A stretch of DNA of 64,000 nt from Saccharopolyspora galaxeae (GCF_016526145.1 NZ_JADDUE010000005.1:248001-312000), one strand, 5' to 3'; shown: positions 15,282 through 24,043, numbered from the stretch's first letter. Translations and numbers: made by a program. Notes: generated by a model from the letters alone, not told the origin.

Positions 15282-17039
15282 ATGGACCAGCCGATGCCCG
15301 ATGCCTCCTCGTCCGACCCGGTGAGCTCCCAGCTGCAGGGAGTCGCCTCCACGCTGGGCGACCTGCGACTCGACGAGCTGCTCGGCGAGTTGCAGGAACG
15401 CCTGGCCCGGGTGATCAGCACCCGCGACCGGATGCAGGACCTGCTGGACGCGGTGCTGGCGATCGGCACCGAACTCGAGCTGGACAGCACCCTGCACCGC
15501 ATCGTCACCACCGCCACCGAGCTGGTGCAGGCCCGCTACGGCGCGCTCGGCGTGCTCGGCCCCGGCGGCGAGTTCACCCAGTTCGTGCACGCGGGCATGG
15601 ACGCCGGGACCACCACGGCGATCGGCGGCCTGCCGAAGGGGCACGGGATGCTCGGCCAGGTCACCCGCGACCCGCGGCCGCTGCGGCTGGCCGACCTCAC
15701 CGAACACCCGTCCGCGATCGGATTTCCGGCGCACCATCCGCCGATGCGCAGCTTCCTGGGCATCCCGATCCGGGTGCGCGACGAGGTGTTCGGCAACCTC
15801 TACCTGACCGAGAAGCTCGACGGCGGCGAGTTCAGCCAGGACGACGAGGTGGTGCTGCGCGCGCTGGCCGCCGCCGCCGGGGTGAGCGTGGAGAACGCGC
15901 AGCTGTTCGACCAGGTCCGGTTGCGGCACCGCTGGCTGCAGGCGTCGAGCGAGATCACCACGGAGCTGCTTTCCGGGGTCAGCACCGCCGACGGCCTGCG
16001 GCTGATCGCGCAGCGCGCGATGGAGATCTCCCGCGCGGACTGCGCGCTGATCGTGCTGGCGCGGGAGGGAACCGCGACCGGACTGGCGCGGGTGGAGGCG
16101 GTCGCGGGCGAGGCCGACATCGAGGTCGGCATCCCGGTGACCACCGACGGGCCGGTGCTGGCCAGCCTCACCGGGGACACCCCGGTGCTGGAGTCGGACG
16201 TGTCGGCCTCCCCGGTCAGCGGCTTGCAGCACGTGCTGCCCGGCTACGGCCCGGCGCTGGCGGTGCCGCTGCACTCCGGCGAGGCCGGGGCGGGCGCCGT
16301 GATCGCGTTGCGGCGCAAGGGGAATCCGCCGTTCGGGCCGGGGCAGGTGCCGATGCTGGCCTCGTTCGCCGACCAGACCGCGATCGCGCTGGAACTGGCC
16401 GCGAAGAACCGCGCGCAGCGCCAGCTGGACGTGTTCGGCGACCGCGAACGCATCGCCCGCGACCTGCACGACCACGTGATCCAGCGGCTGTTCGCCACCG
16501 GCCTGAGCCTGCAGGGCACGCTGCGCCGCGCAACCGACGCCGACGTGCGGCGGCGGTTGCAGCAGTCGGTGGAGCAGCTCGACGACACCGTGCGCGAGAT
16601 CCGCACCGCGATCTTCGACCTGCATTCCGCGCCGGAAACCGACGAGCCGGTGAGCCTGCGCAGGCGGCTGCTGGACACCGTGGCCGACGCCAGCAGCGGC
16701 GCCGGCTTCGCACCATCGGTGCGGATGTCCGGGGCCGTCGACACCGCGGTGCCCGCCACCTACTTCGAGCACGCCGAAGCGGTCGTGCGGGAGGCGGTCA
16801 CCAACGCGCTGCGGCACGGCGAGGCCACCGAGATCACGGTCTCCATCGACACCGGCGCGGAACTGACCATCGAGATCGTCGACAACGGGACCGGCATCGG
16901 CGAGAACCCCGCCCGCAGCGGGCTGGCGAACCTGCGCAAGCGCGCCACCCAGTGCTCGGGCGGCCTGGAGGTGCAGGCCGCTGCCACCGGCGGCACCCGG
17001 CTGTGCTGGCACGCCCCGCTCAACAGCAACGAGCCCTGA
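15282..17039 (+). CDS. Sensor histidine kinase, GAF-GAF-HisKA_3 (DevS/DosT-like)
   Basis: 585 residues, soluble. Two GAF domains (about 55-210 and 225-370) precede an H-box, ARDLHDHVIQRLFATG, whose phospho-accepting His is residue 396, and a C-terminal HATPase (EIVDNGTGIGEN, SGLANLRKRA). This is the architecture of mycobacterial DevS/DosT redox and gas sensors. Whether GAF1 binds haem cannot be shown here. The likely partner is the NarL-type regulator encoded convergently at 17716-18414. ATG 15282 follows GAGAGCG; an in-frame ATG at 15294 is possible. Confidence 0.88.
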   Translation: MDQPMPDASSSDPVSSQLQGVASTLGDLRLDELLGELQERLARVISTRDRMQDLLDAVLAIGTELELDSTLHRIVTTATELVQARYGALGVLGPGGEFTQFVHAGMDAGTTTAIGGLPKGHGMLGQVTRDPRPLRLADLTEHPSAIGFPAHHPPMRSFLGIPIRVRDEVFGNLYLTEKLDGGEFSQDDEVVLRALAAAAGVSVENAQLFDQVRLRHRWLQASSEITTELLSGVSTADGLRLIAQRAMEISRADCALIVLAREGTATGLARVEAVAGEADIEVGIPVTTDGPVLASLTGDTPVLESDVSASPVSGLQHVLPGYGPALAVPLHSGEAGAGAVIALRRKGNPPFGPGQVPMLASFADQTAIALELAAKNRAQRQLDVFGDRERIARDLHDHVIQRLFATGLSLQGTLRRATDADVRRRLQQSVEQLDDTVREIRTAIFDLHSAPETDEPVSLRRRLLDTVADASSGAGFAPSVRMSGAVDTAVPATYFEHAEAVVREAVTNALRHGEATEITVSIDTGAELTIEIVDNGTGIGENPARSGLANLRKRATQCSGGLEVQAAATGGTRLCWHAPLNSNEP

Positions 17040-17057
17040 CCGCGGGGGCCAGGGCTC
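17031..17057 (+). terminator. Hairpin at the end of the sensor kinase gene
   Basis: Perfect 8-bp arms GAGCCCTG (17031-17038) and CAGGGCTC (17050-17057) with an 11-nt GC-rich loop. The stop codon lies in the left arm. There is no clear U-tract, as is usual in high-GC actinomycetes. Confidence 0.6.
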
Positions 17058-17089
17058 GTCAGGACCGGGTTCTTCGTCCCACTTGTGTT

Positions 17090-17290
17090 TGCTGGAATGT
17101 TTCGTCTTTCCAAGCGGCGTCAGCCGCCTTCGCCACCTAAGCAACCGGCACCGCCGCGAGTTCTCAGGCGTCTGCTCGCGAGGACAGCGGCCCGGACCTG
17201 TAAAGACGCCGCGTAGGGAGCTACGTCAGGATGAGATCCCGCAGCGAGCAGGCGCCTGAGGTTCCGCCAAGCGACCACCTACGCAAAACG
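17090..17290. other. Highly structured non-coding element between convergent genes
   Basis: No open frame here resembles a gene. It contains a 17-bp inverted repeat with one mismatch (17163-17179 and 17244-17260) enclosing 64 nt that hold a smaller hairpin (GTAG-GGAG-CTAC, 17213-17224). A separate terminator-like stem, AAGCGGC/GCCGCCTT, lies at 17113-17131. Two similar flanking blocks (CACCTAAGCAAC near 17135, CACCTACGCAAA near 17276) lie outside the long stem. It may be a structured RNA, a repeat element or a bidirectional terminator; the sequence alone does not decide. Confidence 0.5.
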
Positions 17291-17310
17291 AGCTCAATGC
17301 AGATCCTGCT

Positions 17311-17607
17311 TCAGTGCTCGTCGTAGTGGTCCTCGTGCGCGGCGTGCCGGTGGCCGTCGTGCAGGTAGTCGACGTGGTCGCCGTGCGGGACCGCGACGTG
17401 CCCGCAACCGTCGCCGTGCCGGTGGGCGTGCTGTTCGTGCACGGTGTGACCGTTGGGCTCGCACTCGTCGTAGTGCCCGTCGTGCGCGGTGTGCAGGTGC
17501 CCGTCGTGGACGTAATCCACGTGGTCGCCGTGCGGGACCGCGACGTGCCCGCAACCGTCGCCGTGCCGGTGGGCGTGATCGGTGTGTTCCTGGTGCGCGG
17601 TGGTCAT
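17311..17607 (-). CDS. His-rich metal-binding repeat protein
   Basis: 98 residues with about a quarter His. It is built from two ~49-residue units, each reading HAHRHGDGCGHVAVPHGDHV then DY-HDGH-H-AH and a DYHDE-like end. The GCGH and HGDH clusters suggest binding of Zn, Ni or Cu; small His-rich proteins of this kind occur widely in actinobacteria without a defined role. ATG 17607 has AAGGAG 4-5 nt upstream. It sits between the sensor kinase and response regulator genes, so a metal-stress link to that pair is possible but not shown. Confidence 0.8.
   Translation of the reverse strand: MTTAHQEHTDHAHRHGDGCGHVAVPHGDHVDYVHDGHLHTAHDGHYDECEPNGHTVHEQHAHRHGDGCGHVAVPHGDHVDYLHDGHRHAAHEDHYDEH
17372..17577. 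repeat. 59-bp perfect direct repeat inside the His-rich gene
   Basis: 17372-17430 and 17519-17577 are identical over 59 bp and 147 bp (49 codons) apart, in phase with the protein repeat. Identity at all codon positions points to a recent duplication or gene conversion. Confidence 0.85.
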
Positions 17608-17715
17608 CGATCTCCTTCAGCGCTTAACGGGGTCCGGTTTGACCCGTTCAGCCTAGGAACACCGGCAGCCGAACACATGCCGAAGCACGCATGCGAACTC
17701 GTTCGAGGCGCCTGA

Positions 17716-18414
17716 TCACTTGTCGTGGTGGCCCTGGCGCAGTTCGGTGGCCAGCACCGCTGCCTGGGTGCGGCGTTGCATCCCGAGCTTGGCCAGCAGC
17801 TGGGAGACGTAGTTCTTCACCGTCTTCTCGGCGAGGAACATCCGCTCGGCGATCTGCCGATTGGTCATGCCGACGCCGATCAGCTCCAGCACCGCGCGTT
17901 CCTGCTCGGTCAGCCGGTGCAGCGGGTCCTCCTGGGCCTGCTTGCGCCGCTGCCGCTCCAGCACGGCCGCGGTGGTGCGCGAGTCCAGCAGCGACCGGCC
18001 CGCGGCGACCTGCCGGATGGCCGAGCGCAGGTCGGAGCCGAGCACCTGCTTGAGCACGTAGCCGGAGGCACCCGCCATGATCGCGTCCAGCAGCGCCTCG
18101 TCGTCGGAGAAGGAGGTCAGCACCAGGCACCGCACGCCGGGCAGGATCGTCAGCAGTTCGCGGCACAGCTCGATGCCGTTGCCGTCCGGCAGCCGCACGT
18201 CCAGCACGGCGACGTCCGGATTCGCCCGCGGCAACCGCACGAGGGCTTCGCGCACCGAGCCGACATCGGCGACGATCTCGAAGTCGGTTTCGTCCTCCAG
18301 CAGATCGGCGATGCCCCGGCGCACCACCTCGTGATCGTCCACGAGTGCGATCCGGGTGCCGCGCGCGGCGCCGTCCGGTGCGCCCTCTTCCCGGACGCCG
18401 TCACCTGTGTCCAT
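17716..18414 (-). CDS. NarL/DevR-family response regulator
   Basis: 232 residues from ATG 18414. The receiver domain shows [13 protein letters not shown] (acidic pair at 26-27), the phospho-accepting Asp72 in [16 protein letters not shown] near residue 102 and YVLK near 124. The LuxR-type HTH is [22 protein letters not shown] plus [16 protein letters not shown]. It is the probable partner of the DevS-like kinase at 15282-17039, although the two genes face each other and are not co-transcribed. The open frame continues to 18753 without support, so a start further upstream is unlikely. Confidence 0.88.
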   Translation of the reverse strand: MDTGDGVREEGAPDGAARGTRIALVDDHEVVRRGIADLLEDETDFEIVADVGSVREALVRLPRANPDVAVLDVRLPDGNGIELCRELLTILPGVRCLVLTSFSDDEALLDAIMAGASGYVLKQVLGSDLRSAIRQVAAGRSLLDSRTTAAVLERQRRKQAQEDPLHRLTEQERAVLELIGVGMTNRQIAERMFLAEKTVKNYVSQLLAKLGMQRRTQAAVLATELRQGHHDK

Positions 18415-18785
18415 CTCGCAGCCCCGCTTCCACCCGCGGACCGCGGGCGACGCGCCAGATCTCGCCTTCCCCAGGCTAAGCGCAGCTCCCCCGGCCCACA
18501 GCAACAGCCGGATGCGCGCGCGGCCGCTCAGCTGATCCGCACTCCGGTTTCGATGTTCCGCCGCATCACGGTTCGTCCCATCTATTCGCCCGGCCGCCCA
18601 CCGCGGCCGGATCCCCTCGCAGTCAAAGGTAGAAATCGGATACGCGGCGTCACACGGCCAAAGGTCCCCACCCACCCGGCCGGATGACGGGCGAGGTGAT
18701 CGGTTCCGCCGCGTCGCCGGGCGTGGTGTGATCGGTCGTGCGGCTTCGAACACGGGGCGCGGACGCGAGCTGCGGAAGGGGCGGA

Positions 18786-18956
18786 ATGCAGCGAGGACGC
18801 AGGGGCCACCCGTGCGAGGTGGACACCACCCGGCTCGGGCCGTACCAGTGCCCGGAGTGCGGGCAGCACTGGGAGGTCAACGGCATCGCCGGTTTCGAGC
18901 CGAAGGTGCGCCGGGTCAGCCGGGTGGCGTGGTTCTTCGCCAAGTGGTTCGGCTGA
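18786..18956 (+). CDS. Small zinc-ribbon-like protein
   Basis: 56 residues from ATG 18786 with AAGGGGCGG just upstream. It carries [13 protein letters not shown] (one CxxC pair) and a basic, aromatic C-terminus (AWFFAKWFG). I do not recognise a family. The ribosome-binding site and the CPEC motif are the support. A longer in-frame start at 18738 is less likely. Confidence 0.55.
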   Translation: MQRGRRGHPCEVDTTRLGPYQCPECGQHWEVNGIAGFEPKVRRVSRVAWFFAKWFG

Positions 18957-19042
18957 GGCCGATCGAGCGACCGGTCGCATCGGCACGGGCTATCGCAGGA
19001 TCTTTCCCGCATCGACTCGCCCGACGGCAGCGCCCGCGCGAG

Positions 19043-19076
19043 AGCGCCCGCCCGGCTGGATCGCCGGACGGGCGCT
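19043..19076. terminator. Bidirectional terminator hairpin
   Basis: 14-bp arms with one mismatch (19043-19056 and 19063-19076) around a 6-nt loop. It lies between the small plus-strand gene (ends 18956) and the minus-strand flavoprotein gene (ends 19095). Confidence 0.75.
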
Positions 19077-19094
19077 GGTGCCACGGCATCGGGC

Positions 19095-20321
19095 TCAGGT
19101 GTACCAGGTGGGTTCCGGGATTTCGCCGAGCAACGCGTAGCGGCCGACTTCGACCCGCTTGTAGGCCACCGGGTCGTGCAGCGTGTGCGTGCGCAGATTG
19201 CGCCAGAAGATGTCCAGGCCCGCCTTGTTCGAGGTGGCCCGCGCACCGGTGACCTCGTAGATCTTGGTCGCGATCTCCAGGCCGGTGTCCACGATCCGCT
19301 GCTTCGCCGCCGCGATCAGCACGGCCGCCGAGCCGCGCTGCTGCGCGGTCACCGACTCGCGCTCGGCGTGCAGCAGTTGCTCCAGCTCGCCGCCCGCCCG
19401 GTCGATCAGCGCCTCCGCCGCCCACAGCTTGGCCTGCAGGTCGCCGTAGGCGTCGAGGACGTAGAACTCCTCGGTGGCGCTTTCCTTGTTGTCCCCGCCG
19501 TAGGGCCAGGCGCGGGTCTTCTCCCGGGTGTAAGAACTCGCCACGTCCAGCGCGCCCTGCGCGATGCCCAGGTAGAAGTTCGCGAACACCAGCTGGATGG
19601 TGGGCGTGTTCAGCGTGTTGTAGACCAGCGGCCGGAATTCCTTGTCCACGTAGCCCGCCGCCGATTCCCACGGCACCCGCACGTCGCGGATCTCGACGCT
19701 GCCGGACTCGGTGAGCCGCTGGCCCAGGTTGTCCCAGTCGTCGCCGAACACGATGCGGTCCTGGTCGGAGGGCACGATCGCGAAGATGTGCTTGTCGGTG
19801 CCCGCCAGCACGCCTTCCAGGACGGTCAGGTCGGAGACCTTGCCGCCGGTGGAGAACGACTTGCGGCCGTTGAACACGATTTCCGCGCCGTCGTCGGTGA
19901 TCACCACGTCGGCGTCGCGGGGGTTGACCGCCCCGCCGAAGAACAGGACCTCGCCGGTGTAGAGCCGCTCGACCTGCTCGATCTGCTCGTCGGTGCCGAC
20001 CAGCCGCACGGCCCAGGCCCACAGGTAGTGGTAGCCGAGCAGCTGGCCGATGGATCCGTCGCCCTTGGCGACCTCGCGGGTGACCTTGTACGCGGTGGAC
20101 CAGGTCTGCCCGCCCCCGCCGTGCTCGGCGGGGCCGAGCAGGGTCACCAGCCCGGCGTCCTTGAGCAGCCGGACCTCGGCGTGCGGGGTCTCGCCCGCCC
20201 GGTCGCGGGCGACCGCGTCGGTGGCCAACAGCGCGGCGACGTCTTGCGCCCGCTCGATCCAGCCCTGCGCGGTGCTCGGGCGCTGCTGCCAGCGCGTCGC
20301 GGTGTCGTCGGTAACGCTCAT
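19095..20321 (-). CDS. Flavin-dependent monooxygenase, acyl-CoA dehydrogenase fold (DszC/SfnC type)
   Basis: 408 residues. The acyl-CoA dehydrogenase-like fold lacks the usual catalytic Glu context. Instead it has the DszC/SfnC C-terminal signature GLDIFWRNLRTHTLHDP and an N-terminal HAEVRLLKDAGLVTLLGP segment. Such enzymes use reduced FMN and oxygen to oxidise sulfides, sulfoxides or similar compounds. It follows sfnG by ~95 bp on the same strand, so it probably takes part in sulfur scavenging. GGAGACAACAGA precedes ATG 20321. The exact substrate is unknown. Confidence 0.85.
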   Translation of the reverse strand: MSVTDDTATRWQQRPSTAQGWIERAQDVAALLATDAVARDRAGETPHAEVRLLKDAGLVTLLGPAEHGGGGQTWSTAYKVTREVAKGDGSIGQLLGYHYLWAWAVRLVGTDEQIEQVERLYTGEVLFFGGAVNPRDADVVITDDGAEIVFNGRKSFSTGGKVSDLTVLEGVLAGTDKHIFAIVPSDQDRIVFGDDWDNLGQRLTESGSVEIRDVRVPWESAAGYVDKEFRPLVYNTLNTPTIQLVFANFYLGIAQGALDVASSYTREKTRAWPYGGDNKESATEEFYVLDAYGDLQAKLWAAEALIDRAGGELEQLLHAERESVTAQQRGSAAVLIAAAKQRIVDTGLEIATKIYEVTGARATSNKAGLDIFWRNLRTHTLHDPVAYKRVEVGRYALLGEIPEPTWYT

Positions 20322-20415
20322 TCTGTTGTCTCCAAGTCAGGTCAGGAGGTGTCCGCGCACCGGCCGTTGCGGCTGGCCCGGTGCGCGACCACCTGCGTGC
20401 GAAGAGTTCGAGGGC

Positions 20416-21543
20416 TCAGACAGCGGCGCCGACGGGATCGCCCTTGCGGTCCAGTTCGGCTTCCAGCTCGCGGACGATGGGCAGCACGTGCTGGCCGAAG
20501 TGCTCGACGTCTTCGAGGTAGTGCAGGAAACCCAGCAGGATCAGGTTCGCGCCGCGCTTCTTGTACTCGATGATCCGGTGCGCGATCTGCTCCGGGGTGC
20601 CGATCAGCCCGGTGCGGAAACCGTCGTTGTACTGCACCAGATCGGCGAACTCGGAGTCCGCCCACATGCCCTTTCCGTCCGATGTGGAGTTACCGGCCTG
20701 CTGCACGGACTTGCGGAAGCCCTCCACGGCCTCGGTGTCCGCCTTGTCCACGATCTCCCGCAGCACGGCCTTGGCCTCGGACTCGGTCTCGCGGGCGATC
20801 AGGAAGCCGTTGAGTCCGAATCGGACGGTGTGCCGGTTCGCCGCCGCGTGCTCGCGGACGTCGGCGACCTGCTCGGAGAAACCGTCGAAGTCCTTGCCGT
20901 TGCTGAAGTACCAGTCCGACACGCGCCCGGCCAGCCGCCGTGCGGCGGTGGAGTTGCCGCCCTGGAAGATCTCCGGGTGCGGCCGCCCGGGCACCTGGTA
21001 CGGCTGCGGGCGCAGGCTGAAGTCGCGGATCCGGTAGAAGTCGCCTGCCAGCTCGAAGTTCGGCTGCGTCCACAATCCGCGCAGCACGCGGATGAACTCC
21101 TCGGTGCGCCGGTAGCGCTCGTCGTGCTCCAGCCACGGCTCGCCGAGGCCGGTGAACTCGCCCTTGAACCAGCCGCTGACGATGTTCACCGCGAACCGGC
21201 CCTGCGAGATGATGTCTGCGGTGATCCCGAACTTCGCCAGGATCGCCGGGTGCCACAGCCCGGGGTGCGCGGCCACGATCAGCTTCAGCCGCTCGGTCTC
21301 GGTGAGCAGGCCGAGGCTGAACGCCGCCGGATCGTGCTGCTCGGCGGCGCTGTAGCTGGAGGCGTAGCGGACCTGGCTGAGCGCGTACTCGAACCCGCTG
21401 CGCTCGGCGAGCACCGCGAGCCGCTTGTTGTAGTCGTAGCTGAACTCGGTGCGCTGTTCGATGGTGCTGGTGACCAGGCCGCCGCTGACGTTGGGCACCC
21501 AGTAGGCGAACTTCAGCGGTTCGGCGGGCTTGTCTTCGGACAC
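20416..21543 (-). CDS. sfnG: Dimethylsulfone monooxygenase SfnG
   Basis: 375 residues of the bacterial luciferase-like family. The start region FAYWVPNVSGGLVTSTIEQR is the SfnG signature. SGWFKGEFTGLGEPWLEHDERY and EIFQGGNSTAARRLAGRVSDW also match SfnG/SsuD-type FMNH2 monooxygenases. SfnG converts dimethylsulfone to methanesulfinate for use as a sulfur source. GTG 21543 is preceded by GGGAGACGACC. No flavin reductase or sulfonate transporter gene is adjacent. Confidence 0.9.
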   Translation of the reverse strand: MSEDKPAEPLKFAYWVPNVSGGLVTSTIEQRTEFSYDYNKRLAVLAERSGFEYALSQVRYASSYSAAEQHDPAAFSLGLLTETERLKLIVAAHPGLWHPAILAKFGITADIISQGRFAVNIVSGWFKGEFTGLGEPWLEHDERYRRTEEFIRVLRGLWTQPNFELAGDFYRIRDFSLRPQPYQVPGRPHPEIFQGGNSTAARRLAGRVSDWYFSNGKDFDGFSEQVADVREHAAANRHTVRFGLNGFLIARETESEAKAVLREIVDKADTEAVEGFRKSVQQAGNSTSDGKGMWADSEFADLVQYNDGFRTGLIGTPEQIAHRIIEYKKRGANLILLGFLHYLEDVEHFGQHVLPIVRELEAELDRKGDPVGAAV

Positions 21544-21680
21544 GGTCGTCTCCCGTTGTGCGGTCGTGCTCGGGCGGCGGCGCGCGGACGCGCTGCAACG
21601 CGGTGCGAGAAAGGGATCGACCGGCGGGCCGCCGCGCGATTGACGCGCTGCGCGGCCGTCGCCGGGTACAGCGGAACTGC

Positions 21681-21795
21681 GCCTGCCTGGGAACTGAGCC
21701 GACCTGGAACCGGGCCGGTCTGGGAACTGAACCGACCCGGGAACCGGGTCTGCCTGGCAACCGGCCTGCCTGGGGAATCGGACCTGCCTGCTACA
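21681..21795. repeat. Degenerate tandem repeat upstream of sfnG
   Basis: About seven imperfect units of 15-18 nt built on CCTGGGAACTGAACCGA and CCTGGCAACCGG variants. They lie 140-250 bp upstream of sfnG. The rest of the 21544-22153 gap shows no gene I can support; the strand towards 22154 supplies the Nudix ribosome-binding site. Confidence 0.65.
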
Positions 21796-22153
21796 GGACG
21801 CGGAAAACGGCCGGAAGTTCGCGAGCGGCGGCGCTGGAGATCAGAATCGACAACCCTGCGCGCCGACGCGGACGAGGTCCACGTGGCGGCGTTTCGTCAG
21901 CTGCGCGGCGAACACGGGCTCATCCGACCAGGGCCGCCGAAGGACTGTCAACAGCGCCGAACGGCGTTCCACGCTGCGGACACCCGGACCATCCACAAAG
22001 GACCAATCGGCCCAGTGCGGCCCGCCGGGTGCTGGAGCCGCCCACCGGGCCCCGCGCGCGGCCGCGTTGCTGCGGGATTTCCGGGCGCACCGGCGGTAAC
22101 CTGATCGGTTCGACAGCGGCCCGGCCGCCGGGGCTCGACGAAGGGATCTTGCG

Positions 22154-22639
22154 ATGGCGAAGTTCTCCTGGCACACCCGCGCCGTGCCTGCCGAGCTGCC
22201 GGTCCGGCAGGTCTACGGATTCCTGTTCGCCCCCGACGGCCGCGTGCTCATCCGGGTCGACGGCGGCAAGCACTCGCTGCCCGGCGGACGACCCGAACCG
22301 GGCGAGTGCGGCTACGTCGAGGTGCTGCGCAGGGAGACCTTCGAGGAGGTCACGCTGGACATCACCGAGCCGCACTACCTCGGCTACCAGTGCGTGGACG
22401 ACGGCGTCTCCCCGTACGCGCAGGTGCGCATGGCCGCGCGGATCAGCGGGGTGCACGCCCCGGAGCCGGACCCGGACAACGGGCGGACCTACCTGCGGCT
22501 GCTGGTGCACCCGGCGAAAGCCGGTGACCTGCTCAACTGGGGCGAAACCGGGCACCAGCAGGCCGTGGCCGCGGCGAACGCGGCGGTCGCCGTGCTGGGC
22601 CTGCCGCAGGACGGCCTGCCCGCCAGCGGATATCTCTAG
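22154..22639 (+). CDS. Nudix hydrolase
   Basis: 161 residues. The Nudix box starts at about residue 44: GGRPEPGE, seven residues, then RETFEEVTLDI. It follows the G-x5-E-x7-RExxEExxU pattern, except that Thr replaces the last Gly. The substrate is not predictable; family members hydrolyse nucleoside diphosphates linked to other groups. GAAGGGAT precedes ATG 22154. It stands alone, convergent with the glycosyltransferase. Confidence 0.88.
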   Translation: MAKFSWHTRAVPAELPVRQVYGFLFAPDGRVLIRVDGGKHSLPGGRPEPGECGYVEVLRRETFEEVTLDITEPHYLGYQCVDDGVSPYAQVRMAARISGVHAPEPDPDNGRTYLRLLVHPAKAGDLLNWGETGHQQAVAAANAAVAVLGLPQDGLPASGYL

Positions 22640-22772
22640 GGCCTTGCGGAAGCGTCTGCGGAGCGGTTCCGCTCGAACTGCCGCGCGGGACCGGCCACCG
22701 GCGTAGCCACAGCCGCGGAAGGCCGCTCCCCGATCCGGCTTCATCGACCGGAAAGGCTCCCCGCCAGGACGC

Positions 22773-23948
22773 TCACGACAGCCGCGCCAGCTCCGGCAGT
22801 CGCCCGGCGAGTTCCTCCGGTGCGGGCATCGCGGCGATCTCGGCCGAGATCCTGCCCGCGACCTGCCGCGTGCGGTCGTCCGCCAGCAGGCCGCGAGCCG
22901 CGGCCCCGATCGCGGACGCATCGGCCTCGTCGGGCAGCAGCCGCGCACCGGCGCCCGAGTCGTGCACCGCGGCGGCGTTGACGAACTGGTCGGCACCGCG
23001 CGGCAGCACGAGCTGCGGCACACCGGTGCTCAACGCGCCGAGCGTCGTGCCGCTGCCGCCGTGGTGCACCAGCAGGTCGATGTGCGGCATTAGGCGCGCT
23101 TGCGGGACCCATCGCTCGACCAGCACGTTGCCCGGCACATCCCCGAGTTGCGCGACGTCCACCGCCGGACCGGCCGCGACCAGCACGTCGGCTTCCAACG
23201 GCGCCAGCGCGTCGATCCCCCGGCGCAACGTCTCGGCGGTGCCGAACCCGGTGCCGAACGTCAGGTACACGAGCTGCCTGTTCCGGCCCAGCTGCCTGTT
23301 CCGGCCCAACTCCCTGTTCCGGCGCAGCACCGGCTCGGGCAGCTCGCCTGCTTCGGCGAACGCCCGAGGACGCATTTCGATCCGCTCCGGCCGGGACCGG
23401 AACGCGGGGTCCTGCAGCGATGGCGGATAGATGTCGAGGTAAGGGGCCGCTTTCCCGACGGGAAGACCCACCTCGGCGGCGACCGCCGCCAGCTGCTCGC
23501 GGTGCTCCTCGAATCCCTTGTCGACCGCAGGGCCGACGCCGTGCGCGACGGCGGGCACCCCGGCGCGCCGGGCGGCGAGTTCCGCTCCGCCGGTGGCGGC
23601 CTCGAACACCACCAGGTCGGGCTCGAACCGGGCGAGCACCGGTTCCAGGTCTGCGAGGAAGCGCCACGGCAGCACCGTGCCGAACGCCGCGGCCCCGACC
23701 GCGGGCAACTGCTCCGGCGACAGCTCGCCGAGTTCGGTGCCGAACAGGTCCCTGGCGGCCTCCGCACCCGCTTCGCTGATCGACGCTCCGGCGTCGATCG
23801 GTTCGAAACCCGCGGCGCGCAGCGGATCGTGCATGACCCGGCCGGTCGCGAAAGCGACCTCGTGGCCTTGCTCGCGGGCGGCGACGGCCAGCGGCAGCAG
23901 CGGATGAACATGCCCGTACGCGGCGAGCGCGGTGAACAGGACGCGCAT
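22773..23948 (-). CDS. Macrolide-type (GT1, MGT) glycosyltransferase
   Basis: 391 residues with the GT-B fold of the erythromycin/oleandomycin glycosyltransferase group. MRVLFTALAAYGHVHPLLPLA is the N-terminal acceptor lobe. VYLTFGTGFG opens the donor lobe, followed by the motif ERWVPQARLMPHIDLLVHHGGSGTTLGAL. The nucleotide-binding region ends GVPQLVLPRGADQFVNA. Three RNRxLG hexapeptides occur in the interdomain linker. No polyketide or deoxysugar genes are nearby, so it may act in antibiotic inactivation or modify an external product. ATG 23948 was preferred to a TTG at 23957. Confidence 0.88.
   Translation of the reverse strand: MRVLFTALAAYGHVHPLLPLAVAAREQGHEVAFATGRVMHDPLRAAGFEPIDAGASISEAGAEAARDLFGTELGELSPEQLPAVGAAAFGTVLPWRFLADLEPVLARFEPDLVVFEAATGGAELAARRAGVPAVAHGVGPAVDKGFEEHREQLAAVAAEVGLPVGKAAPYLDIYPPSLQDPAFRSRPERIEMRPRAFAEAGELPEPVLRRNRELGRNRQLGRNRQLVYLTFGTGFGTAETLRRGIDALAPLEADVLVAAGPAVDVAQLGDVPGNVLVERWVPQARLMPHIDLLVHHGGSGTTLGALSTGVPQLVLPRGADQFVNAAAVHDSGAGARLLPDEADASAIGAAARGLLADDRTRQVAGRISAEIAAMPAPEELAGRLPELARLS
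23274..23327. repeat. Three 18-bp tandem repeats in the glycosyltransferase linker
   Basis: Units 23274-23291, 23292-23309 and 23310-23327 share the CCTGTTCCGGCCCA core. Copies 1 and 2 differ at one base, and copy 3 has two further changes. They encode RNRxLG repeats between the two lobes; the number may vary between strains. Confidence 0.8.
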
Positions 23949-24043
23949 TCCGCTCAACTTAGCCGCCCGCGCTCGCGCACACGCGCGGTTTCCGGCGAAG
24001 GGTTCGGAATCAATGCAGTTCGTTTGTGGGCGAACGGGATCTC

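Noticed and set aside
17090-17290. Known riboswitch (c-di-AMP, cobalamin, M-box)
   Set aside because: The element lies downstream of both flanking genes rather than in a 5' leader, and I could not match conserved core motifs.
21841-22176. 111-codon minus-strand frame upstream of the Nudix gene
   Set aside because: Overlaps the Nudix start and is basic/low complexity; no ribosome-binding site.
23274-23327. CRISPR-like repeats
   Set aside because: The 18-bp units are contiguous, in frame and inside a glycosyltransferase gene; there are no spacers.
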